Shown: positions 1-5,147 of the stretch, in pieces
Layout: every line of letters begins with the position of its first letter
Numbering within the stretch: position 1 is the stretch's first letter
From: DASXAQ01 sp036406615
GTDB lineage: Bacteria; Actinomycetota; UBA4738
Assembly: GCA_036406615.1 (NCBI GenBank)
Contig: DASXAQ010000056.1
Span: forward strand, 1-9,734
Direction: 5' to 3'
Length of the DNA stretch: 9,734 nt
The notes under the pieces: generated by a model
Databases searched by the model: none
What the model was told of the DNA's origin: nothing
What the model saw: only the letters and a program-made list of their open reading frames with translations
Translations under genes and position numbers: made by a program

Positions 1-44
1 TCAGGCTACCGGGAGGGGGGAACGGAGCATGCCCTGGGCGGCCG

Positions 45-554
45 TCAGACCGCTTCGGAACGCTCCGCCGGCGTCGCCGAGCCGGTCCAGAAGCTCCGGC
101 TCGACGCCGGCAGCTTTCGAAGCTGATCCCGAAGCGCCTCCAACGACGCGAGATCCAACGACAGCAGCGCGGGCGGCGGAGCATAGATCGCCGCGTTCAG
201 CCGCTCTCGCGTGTCGATGCCCTGCGGGGTCAGCACCACCGTCTTCACGCGACGGTCGGACGGCTCCGCCCGTCGCTCGACCAGGCCGCGCTCCTCGAGC
301 CGGTCGACGAGCCACGTCACCATCGACGCGTCGCACGACAGCGCGTCGGCCATCGCGCGCATCGGCTTGGGCTGTTCGGGGTCCAGCACGGCGAGGGCCT
401 TCATGTGTCCGGGGGTGAGGCCCAGCTCGCGCAGCAGCGCGACCTGCTCGCCGGAGGAGAACTTCGCGAACGCGAACTCGGCCATCAGCCGCCACGCCTC
501 GGCGGCGACCTCCTGTTTGCCCCCGGCCGCGCGCTCGTTCATCTCCGGCTCCAT
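45..554 (-). CDS. MarR-family winged-helix transcriptional regulator
   Basis: A 169-residue protein with the MarR layout. An N-terminal helical segment (about 14-45) is followed by a winged helix-turn-helix at about 46-112. The recognition helix region is about 74-90 (CDASMVTWLVDRLEERG), and the basic wing (RRAEPSDRRVKTVVLTPQG, 94-112) has the family's D-x-R signature. A C-terminal dimerisation helix follows. MarR proteins are homodimers that repress efflux or catabolic genes and release DNA when a small ligand binds. It is divergent from a DrrAB-type exporter with a strong palindrome over that promoter, so it is probably the local repressor; this is inference. Two starts are possible: ATG at 554, or ATG at 542 (MNERAAGG), which has GGAG six bases upstream and may be the true one. 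The C-terminal tail past residue 150 is Ser/Ala-rich and unlikely to be conserved. The ligand cannot be predicted. Confidence 0.9.
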   Translation of the reverse strand: MEPEMNERAAGGKQEVAAEAWRLMAEFAFAKFSSGEQVALLRELGLTPGHMKALAVLDPEQPKPMRAMADALSCDASMVTWLVDRLEERGLVERRAEPSDRRVKTVVLTPQGIDTRERLNAAIYAPPPALLSLDLASLEALRDQLRKLPASSRSFWTGSATPAERSEAV

Positions 555-589
555 CGTACGCGATCCCGTGCCGATTCTTCAAGTTGCAC

Positions 590-612
590 AATCGTTGATA
601 TCAGTGGATACT
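590..612. promoter_or_regulatory. AT-richer marR upstream region with TGATATCA palindrome
   Basis: The segment from about 570 to 630 is clearly more AT-rich than its surroundings and lies 40-70 bases upstream of the MarR start, so it probably carries that gene's promoter. It contains a perfect 8-bp palindrome TGATATCA at 596-603. On the minus strand TTGAGT and GATATC are 17 bases apart, a weak -35/-10 pair. MarR sites are often imperfect palindromes with TTG...CAA half-sites, so autoregulation is plausible. The match is too loose to assign firmly. Confidence 0.3.
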
Positions 613-705
613 TCAGCCTACTCAACTTTCCCGGTTCCCCCTTGGGAGGGGTGGAAGCGATCCCCAAATCCGAACCCGCTCGACGTCCGCGACGCCGTTT
701 GACGG

Positions 706-734
706 TTGACAGACATCATGTGTGACGTCATACT
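706..734 (+). promoter_or_regulatory. Sigma70-type promoter of the ABC exporter operon
   Basis: A perfect -35 hexamer TTGACA (706-711) is followed after exactly 17 bases by CATACT (729-734), a 4/6 match to the -10 consensus. Transcription would start near 741, giving a leader of about 24 bases that carries the purine-rich site AGAGAGGTGG before the ATG at 765. The -10 hexamer lies inside the inverted repeat at 720-744, so a protein bound there would block RNA polymerase. A second TTGAC lies 7 bases upstream (699-703). Confidence 0.7.
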
Positions 735-744
735 GACGTCACAC
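720..744. promoter_or_regulatory. Operator: perfect 11+11 bp inverted repeat over the -10 box
   Basis: The arms GTGTGACGTCA (720-730) and TGACGTCACAC (734-744) are exact reverse complements around a 3-base TAC spacer. Each arm also contains the 8-bp palindrome TGACGTCA, with centres 11 bp apart, about one helical turn, so two dimers could bind the same face of the DNA. Position over the -10 and start site is that of a repressor operator. The adjacent divergent MarR gene is the obvious candidate ligand-responsive binder (inference). Confidence 0.75.
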
Positions 745-764
745 TGAACCAGAGAGGTGGTGGC

Positions 765-1880
765 ATGAGCGAACACGCGATCGTGGTGGAGGGTCTCAAG
801 AAGCACTTCGACGAGGTCAAGGCCCTCGACGGGATCGACCTGGAGGTGCCGGCCGGCACGATCTTCGGACTGCTCGGTCCGAACGGCGCCGGCAAGACGA
901 CCGCCGTCCGGATCCTGGCGACGGTGCTGCCCCCGGACGCGGGGCGGGCGGAGATCATGGGCTTCGACGTCGTGCGCCAGGCCGACGGCGTGCGCCGGCG
1001 GATCGGGCTGGCCGGGCAGAACGCGGCCGTGGACCCGAACCTGACCGGCCGCGAGAACCTGCGCATGGTCGGCATCCTCAACCAGATGCCGAAGCCGGCG
1101 GTGGTCAAGCGCGCCGACGAGCTGCTCGAGCGCTTCGGCCTGTCGCACGCGGCCAACCGGCCGCTTCGGACGTACTCGGGGGGCATGCGGCGCCGGCTGG
1201 ACATCGCCGCGTCGCTCGTGCAGAGCCCGCCGGTGCTGCTGCTCGACGAGCCGACGACGGGCCTGGACGTGTTCAGCCGCAACGAGCTGTGGGAGATGAT
1301 CCGCGAGCTCGTGAGCACGGGCACGACCGTGCTGCTGACGACGCAGTACCTGGAGGAAGCCGACCGGCTCGCCGCATCCATCGCGGTGGTCGACGGCGGG
1401 AAGGTCATCGCCAACGACACGCCCGAGCGGCTGAAGGCCGACCTGGGCAGCACCGTCGTGGAGATCGTCGTGCGCGGCGACGGCAAGGCCGAGCGCGCGA
1501 CGGAGTTGCTGACTCGCCAGCTCACCGGCGAGCACGTCGAACGCGAGCGCGACACCGTGCGGATCACGTCGAACATCGGCGCGCGCGTCCTGCTGCAGGC
1601 GCTCCGTTCGCTGGACGGCGAAGGGTTGGAGCCCGACGCACTGACGGTGCGCGAGCCGAGCATCGACGACGTGTTCCTGGCCCTGACCGGCCACCGCGCC
1701 GAGATCGAAGCCAACGGCAACGGAACCGGCAATGGCAACGGGCACGCGAAGGACGACACCGCCGCGCGCGCCATGGCCGCCGAAGCCGAGGCCGGACCCG
1801 GCGCGGCCGTCCAGGCGGCCGCCAACCGCGTCACGCAGCCGGTCGCGGAACAGCGCGGCACGAAAGGAGACGACCGATGA
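765..1880 (+). CDS. DrrA-like ABC exporter ATP-binding protein
   Basis: A 371-residue ATPase subunit of a two-gene ABC-2 exporter of the daunorubicin-resistance (DrrA) family; it drives efflux of a drug-like or lipid-like substrate from the inner leaflet. Visible motifs: Walker A GPNGAGKTT (38-46), Q-loop Q85, signature YSGGMRRRLD (137-146), Walker B VLLLDEPTTGLD (157-168), and switch TTQYLEEAD (192-200). Gln in place of the switch His is normal for DrrA. Residues about 225-310 form the usual C-terminal DUF4162-like domain ending in a PSIDDVFLALTG motif. From about 316 there is a non-conserved tail: an Asn-Gly run (NGNGTGNGNG), then an Ala/Glu-rich stretch, making the protein about 40-50 residues longer than usual. 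Start at 765 has AGAGAGGTGG just upstream. Its stop overlaps the permease start (ATGA). Probably repressed by the divergent MarR protein. The substrate is unknown. Confidence 0.94.
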   Translation: MSEHAIVVEGLKKHFDEVKALDGIDLEVPAGTIFGLLGPNGAGKTTAVRILATVLPPDAGRAEIMGFDVVRQADGVRRRIGLAGQNAAVDPNLTGRENLRMVGILNQMPKPAVVKRADELLERFGLSHAANRPLRTYSGGMRRRLDIAASLVQSPPVLLLDEPTTGLDVFSRNELWEMIRELVSTGTTVLLTTQYLEEADRLAASIAVVDGGKVIANDTPERLKADLGSTVVEIVVRGDGKAERATELLTRQLTGEHVERERDTVRITSNIGARVLLQALRSLDGEGLEPDALTVREPSIDDVFLALTGHRAEIEANGNGTGNGNGHAKDDTAARAMAAEAEAGPGAAVQAAANRVTQPVAEQRGTKGDDR

Positions 1881-2701
1881 GCTCGACGTCCGTTTCGATC
1901 CCCGTCCGGGACGCCCGCGATCGGCGGATTCCCTTCGGGGCGTTCCGCGACACGGTGGAGATCACGAAGCGCAACCTGCTGGCGTACGTCCGCGTGCCGC
2001 AGCTGCTGGTGTTCTCCACCGTCCAGCCGGTGATCTTCGTGCTGATGTTCCGCTACGTGTTCGGCGGCGCCATCAGCCTGCCGGCCGGGTTCCCGTACCC
2101 CTACGTGGACTACCTGATGCCGGGCATCTTCGTGCAGACGGTGGTGTTCGGCGCGATCGCCACGGCGATCGGCCTGGCCACGGACCTCCAGAGCGGCATG
2201 ACGGAGCGCTTCCACGCGCTGCCGATGGCCCGCTCTGCGGTGCTGACCGGGCGCACCAGCGCCGACCTGACCCGAAACGTGCTCGTCGTGATCCTGATGA
2301 TGGTCGTCGGGTTCCTGGTGGGCTGGCGGATCCACACCAACCTGTTGATCGGCGTCATCGGCGGCGGGCTGCTGGTGCTGCTGTTCGGCTACGCGATGTC
2401 GTGGGTGTTCGCCACCGTCGGGCTCGGCGTCGGCGACCCCGAGGCCGCGCAGGCGGCCGCGTTCCCCGTGATCGCGCCGCTGGTGTTCGCCTCGTCGGCG
2501 TTCGTGCCGGTCAGCTCGATGCCGGGGTGGCTCCAGGCGTTCGCCACGCACCAGCCGGTGTCGGCCGCCGCGTCGGCGGTTCGGGCGCTGATGGTGGGCG
2601 GACCGACCGCGCACTACGTGTGGCAGACGCTGGCGTGGGACGTGGGCATCCTGGCGGTGTTCGCGCCGCTGGCGGTCTGGCTGTACCGCCGCCGGGTCTG
2701 A
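1877..2701 (+). CDS. DrrB-like ABC-2 type exporter permease
   Basis: A 274-residue membrane partner of the preceding ATPase. After a cytoplasmic N-terminus ending in an amphipathic segment (FRDTVEITKRNLLAYVRVP, about 23-41) there are six predicted membrane segments, near 42-62, 80-101, 134-151, 156-182, 194-213 and 253-270. The loop after TM2 (DLQSGMTERFHALPMARS, 103-120) is the ABC-2 coupling motif typical of DrrB permeases that contact the ATPase. Short basic C-terminus YRRRV. The start ATG overlaps the ATPase stop by ATGA and has AAGGAG seven bases upstream (1864-1869), so the two are translationally coupled. Two permeases and two ATPases would form the exporter. Followed 50 bases later by a strong terminator. 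Confidence 0.93.
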   Translation: MSSTSVSIPVRDARDRRIPFGAFRDTVEITKRNLLAYVRVPQLLVFSTVQPVIFVLMFRYVFGGAISLPAGFPYPYVDYLMPGIFVQTVVFGAIATAIGLATDLQSGMTERFHALPMARSAVLTGRTSADLTRNVLVVILMMVVGFLVGWRIHTNLLIGVIGGGLLVLLFGYAMSWVFATVGLGVGDPEAAQAAAFPVIAPLVFASSAFVPVSSMPGWLQAFATHQPVSAAASAVRALMVGGPTAHYVWQTLAWDVGILAVFAPLAVWLYRRRV

Positions 2702-2750
2702 CCCGCGGCATCTCCGCGACGACCGGCGCCGCCCCGCCGCGTCGAGCGAA

Positions 2751-2787
2751 GACGGAGGCGATCTCCTTCACGGGGATCGCCTCCGTT
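2751..2787 (+). terminator. Stem-loop terminator after the ABC exporter operon
   Basis: Arms 2752-2766 and 2772-2786 pair over 15 bp (14 Watson-Crick plus one G-U) around the 5-base loop TTCAC. One further G-U pair is possible outside. Only a short T-containing stretch (TGCGTTTGCGCTT) follows, as is common in GC-rich genomes. It sits 50 bases after the permease stop and before a new leader. Confidence 0.8.
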
Positions 2788-2797
2788 GCGTTTGCGC

Positions 2798-2827
2798 TTG
2801 ACGAACTTCGGGCAGGAAGGGTCGAAT
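2798..2827 (+). promoter_or_regulatory. Weak candidate promoter for the secreted Cys-rich protein
   Basis: TTGACG (2798-2803) and TCGAAT (2822-2827) lie 18 bases apart, matching 5/6 and 4/6 consensus positions. The placement between the terminator and the next gene is right for a new transcription unit, but both boxes could be chance. Confidence 0.3.
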
Positions 2828-2843
2828 GACCCATTCGTCCGCT

Positions 2844-2861
2844 GGGCGGCGACCGCCGCCC
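2844..2861 (+). other. 5' leader hairpin upstream of the secreted Cys-rich protein
   Basis: GGGCGGC (2844-2850) and GCCGCCC (2855-2861) form a perfect 7-bp stem with a GACC tetraloop. It ends six bases before the AGGAGGT ribosome site (2868-2874). Similar short GC hairpins precede the genes at 5148 and 8901. It may stabilise the transcript or tune initiation; no function is shown. Confidence 0.5.
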
Positions 2862-2879
2862 CGATCCAGGAGGTGGTGC

Positions 2880-3704
2880 ATGAAGTTGAAATCGTCTCGG
2901 TTCACCTTGCTCGGTGTGGTCGCCGCGGCGAGCCTGGCGTTCGCGCTGGTCGGCGCCGCGCCGGCCGGCGCGACGACCGGCGGAGGAGGCCCCTTCACGT
3001 GCGGCGACGGGTCGCTGCCCGGCGGCACGTACTCGTCGGTCACCGTGACCGGATCGTGCACGGTCGACTCCGGGAACGTGACCGTCACCGGCGACGTCGT
3101 GGTGGCCTCGCCGTTCGGCACGCTGATCGCGGCTTTCGGGGGATCGGACCTGGTCGTCGGCGGCCGGATGCTGGTGCAGTCCGGCGGCGCGCTGGTGCTC
3201 GGTTGCGAGGCGTCCGCGTTCCCGTGTCTGAACGACGACCCGCACAACCCGACGATGGAGACGAACGACCGCATCGGCGGAAACCTGAACTCGCAGGACG
3301 CGCTGGCCGTCCTGGTGCACCACAACATCATCGGTGGCCAGGTCATCCAGAACGGCGGCGGTGGCGGCCCCAGCTGCCGGCCGCGAACGCGCCTGCTCGG
3401 GTCGCCGGCGTACGCGACGTATGAGGACAACGTGATCCACGGCAACGTGTCGATCACCGACTGGAAGTCCTGCTGGATGGGGTTCTTCCGCAACTCGTCG
3501 ACGAGCGTTGAATACCTGCGCAACGCGACGCTCGACCCAGACGGCAACGAGATGGCGACGAACACGATCAACGGCGGCCTGCGCTGCTCGGGCAACGCTC
3601 CGGCGCCGCAGATCGGCGACTCGGGCGGCTCGCTGAACGTCGTCACGGGGCGCGTCGGCGGCGGGCAGTGCGAGGACATCGTTCAGCCGCCGCCGGCGTC
3701 GTAG
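2880..3704 (+). CDS. Secreted Cys-rich protein, beta-helix-like, function unknown
   Basis: A 274-residue exported protein with no family I recognise. The start ATG at 2880 has an ideal AGGAGGT site five bases upstream and gives a clean Sec signal peptide: basic MKLKSSR, hydrophobic core about 9-26, AXA cleavage at A29-G30-A31 before TTGGGG. The mature part has runs of alternating Val/Thr with turn glycines (YSSVTVTGSCTV, GNVTVTGDVVV, DLVVGGRMLVQSGGALVLG, about 51-108; again IIGGQVIQNGG and NVIHGNVSI, about 150-192), the look of a right-handed parallel beta-helix. Eight cysteines (41, 60, 109, 116, 166, 198, 236, 264) could make four disulfides outside the cell. No catalytic triad or transmembrane anchor is evident after the signal peptide. 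It is first after the terminator at 2751-2787 and is followed 40 bases later by the small protein gene. Cell-surface or extracellular role inferred from the signal only. Confidence 0.85.
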   Translation: MKLKSSRFTLLGVVAAASLAFALVGAAPAGATTGGGGPFTCGDGSLPGGTYSSVTVTGSCTVDSGNVTVTGDVVVASPFGTLIAAFGGSDLVVGGRMLVQSGGALVLGCEASAFPCLNDDPHNPTMETNDRIGGNLNSQDALAVLVHHNIIGGQVIQNGGGGGPSCRPRTRLLGSPAYATYEDNVIHGNVSITDWKSCWMGFFRNSSTSVEYLRNATLDPDGNEMATNTINGGLRCSGNAPAPQIGDSGGSLNVVTGRVGGGQCEDIVQPPPAS

Positions 3705-3744
3705 GGTCGACCCCGACAGCAGTCACCGAGCATCAGGGGGGACC

Positions 3745-4164
3745 ATGCCGAAGGTGCACAAGGTCGGAGCCGGGACGAAGGACGAGCCGTGGGTCCTGAC
3801 GACCCCGCCGGGGTCGTCGCAGTACTCGGCCTACCGGGACGGGACGCTCGATCCGCCCGCGCTCGTCGTGGTGGTCGGGTCGACCGAGCTCCGGTACCAC
3901 CTGCGATGCCTTGACGACCTGCACGCGATGCTGAAGGACCACGGCGACTGGATGCCGCTCGGCAGCGCGGACGAGCAGAAGCCGGCGGCTGAGGGCACCG
4001 TGGAGGCGTGGGCGCGCTCGGAAGACAACCCGGTGGGCGGGTGGTACGGCCTGAAGAAGGGGTTCCGTGGGCGGTTCGCCAATTACGTGCCGCCGGTCAT
4101 GGAGGTCCTGGAGCTGGCCGAGGTCGAGCACAACCCGCGCAACAACCGCATGCGGGCCCGCTGA
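3745..4164 (+). CDS. Small conserved cytoplasmic protein of unknown function
   Basis: A 139-residue soluble protein without signal peptide or membrane segment. The sequence is rich in aromatic and charged motifs typical of a conserved fold: GAGTKDEPWVLTTPPGSS (8-25), LRYHLRCLDDLHAMLKDHGDW (49-69), ADEQKPAAEGTVEAWAR (75-91), NPVGGWYGLKKGFRGRFANYVPP (95-117), and a basic tail NPRNNRMRAR. I recall similar full-length actinobacterial hypothetical proteins (a DUF-type family), but cannot name the accession with certainty. The WYGLKKG-RGRF segment and basic C-terminus might contact nucleic acid or phosphate; that is speculation. Start ATG 3745 is preceded by AGGGGGG with a 3-base gap. It lies 40 bases after the secreted Cys-rich gene and 32 bases before the lipoprotein gene, so the three may be co-transcribed although this one alone is not exported. 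Confidence 0.85.
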   Translation: MPKVHKVGAGTKDEPWVLTTPPGSSQYSAYRDGTLDPPALVVVVGSTELRYHLRCLDDLHAMLKDHGDWMPLGSADEQKPAAEGTVEAWARSEDNPVGGWYGLKKGFRGRFANYVPPVMEVLELAEVEHNPRNNRMRAR

Positions 4165-4179
4165 ACCCTGCGCACGGGG

Positions 4180-4215
4180 GGTACCGTGGTCGTCCGATGG
4201 GACGGCCACGGTACC
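4180..4215 (+). promoter_or_regulatory. 16-bp hairpin with the lipoprotein start codon in its tetraloop
   Basis: Arms 4180-4195 and 4200-4215 pair over 16 consecutive positions (one T-G, the rest Watson-Crick). The outer 10 bp are GGTACCGTGG / CCACGGTACC. The 4-base loop is G-ATG, and that ATG (4197-4199) is the predicted start of the lipoprotein. The only purine-rich site, G6 at 4176-4181, is at the 5' foot of the stem, 15 bases from the ATG. No U-tract follows, so a plain intrinsic terminator of the upstream gene is possible but not typical. Such a stem should strongly restrict initiation unless melted. Confidence 0.7.
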
Positions 4216-5015
4216 GGCCCGCCTCGCTCGTGGGCGCGATCGTCACGCTGGCGCTTGCCGTGAACGCCTGCACGTCGTCGGGAGCATCGACCGCGCCGAC
4301 GGCGTCGCCCTCGCCGAGCGCGACCGCGGCGGATCCCTACCAGCAGACGTGGGTGGACACGCAGCCCTGCCCGGTCGCCGACGCGCCGGACCTGCCGGCC
4401 GGGACCGGGTGCGTCACCTCGGCCGTCGGCGACCTCGACGGCAATGGCACGCCGGACCGTCTCGTCGTGTTCGCGCGCCTGGCGAACCGGATGCCGGCCT
4501 CGTGGTGGGCCGAGGCGATCGTCGATGGAACCGCGACGCCGGCCGTCCAGCTGCCGTACGGGCAGGCGGTCGGGGGAGACGACACGGTGTCGCCGCGGGC
4601 GGTCGGCGCAGCCGACGCGAACGGCGACGGCCGCGCCGACGCCTTCGTCGCGCTGTCGGCCGAGCTGTTCCACAGCGGCGCGCAGCCGATCGACGCGATC
4701 TACGACGTCACGGACGGGCGCATCACGGCCGCGACGTCGGGCGGGCGGCTGTTCCTGTTTCGAACCGGCGGGATCTCGCGGTACGGGCAGGGGGCGGTCT
4801 GCGGGCAGTCCGGCGGCACGCACACGTTCACGATCGGGCATGTCGAACAGGTGCCGGGGGCGTGGGCGTGGACGAAGCGGACGTACGTCTGGCGCGGGCT
4901 GACGCTCGTCCGTGGCGCGGCCAGCGCCGGGCGCCTGCCGGCGGACCTGGTGATCAACGACCCGCGCGTCTTCCACTTCTACCGGCTGATCTGCGGGAGC
5001 CTGCAGACTTCGTGA
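4197..5015 (+). CDS. Putative lipoprotein with FG-GAP-like calcium-loop motifs
   Basis: A 272-residue exported protein. MGRPRYRPAS gives a basic n-region, the hydrophobic core runs about 11-22, and AVNAC places a lipobox cysteine at C25; Asn at -2 is atypical, so lipidation is probable rather than certain. A Ser/Thr/Ala/Pro linker (26-46) leads to the folded part. Two Asp/Asn/Gly loops, D79-L-D81-G-N83-G-T-P-D87 and D140-A-N142-G-D144-G-R-A-D148, match the DxDGNGxxD calcium loops of FG-GAP/VCBS beta-propeller repeats. Each is followed by hydrophobic strand residues (RLVVFARL, AFVALSAEL). Four mature cysteines follow C25 (58, 72, 202, 266). Only two such loops are present, so it is a partial propeller or a small related fold. 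The ATG lies in the loop of a 16-bp hairpin. In-frame GTG at 4230 would lose the basic n-region and is less likely. Function unknown; outer face of the membrane inferred. Confidence 0.8.
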   Translation: MGRPRYRPASLVGAIVTLALAVNACTSSGASTAPTASPSPSATAADPYQQTWVDTQPCPVADAPDLPAGTGCVTSAVGDLDGNGTPDRLVVFARLANRMPASWWAEAIVDGTATPAVQLPYGQAVGGDDTVSPRAVGAADANGDGRADAFVALSAELFHSGAQPIDAIYDVTDGRITAATSGGRLFLFRTGGISRYGQGAVCGQSGGTHTFTIGHVEQVPGAWAWTKRTYVWRGLTLVRGAASAGRLPADLVINDPRVFHFYRLICGSLQTS

Positions 5016-5053
5016 TCCGCGGCGCGCTCGGCCGCGTATCGGTAGTGTCCGAT

Positions 5054-5083
5054 TTGCTCGGCGTGGACGGCTCTGGGTAGAGT
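5054..5083 (+). promoter_or_regulatory. Weak candidate promoter for the tandem cupredoxin gene
   Basis: TTGCTC (5054-5059) and TAGAGT (5078-5083) are 18 bases apart, each a 4/6 consensus match. They lie in the 132-base gap before the cupredoxin gene, upstream of its leader hairpin. No clear terminator for the preceding lipoprotein gene is seen apart from a weak CGCGGC/GCCGCG repeat near 5018-5036. Confidence 0.3.
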
Positions 5084-5099
5084 TCGCCGCTCAAGGGAC

Positions 5100-5121
5100 G
5101 TCCGGCCGGGTTTGGCCGGAC
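5100..5121 (+). other. 5' leader hairpin of the tandem cupredoxin gene
   Basis: GTCCGGCC (5100-5107) and GGCCGGAC (5114-5121) form a perfect 8-bp stem around GGGTTT. It ends 18 bases before the CGAGGGGGG ribosome site. The leader of the propeller gene on the other strand has a closely similar TCCGGC/GCCGGA stem upstream of the same ribosome-site sequence. Confidence 0.5.
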
Positions 5122-5147
5122 CGATGCCACCGACTTCTCGAGGGGGG

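Noticed and set aside
1..44. Left-edge fragment
   Set aside because: Only 44 bases beyond the MarR stop; no gene end, terminator or RNA can be supported.
29..418. Plus-strand open frame with a purine-rich GGAGGGGGG upstream
   Set aside because: Although the ribosome-site look is tempting, it is antisense to the MarR gene and its translation is low-complexity Arg/Ala/Pro.
720..744. TGACGTCA as a CRE-type (CREB/ATF) site
   Set aside because: The identity with the eukaryotic site is coincidental; context is a bacterial promoter beside a MarR gene.
1341..1369. Gln instead of His in the ABC switch loop as a loss of function
   Set aside because: TTQYLEEAD is the normal form in DrrA-family ATPases, so it is not a defect.
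728..2614. Long open frame on the minus strand across the ABC exporter genes
   Set aside because: It is antisense to two clearly recognised genes; its translation is Arg/Ser/Pro/His-rich with no motif, the usual shadow of GC-rich coding DNA.
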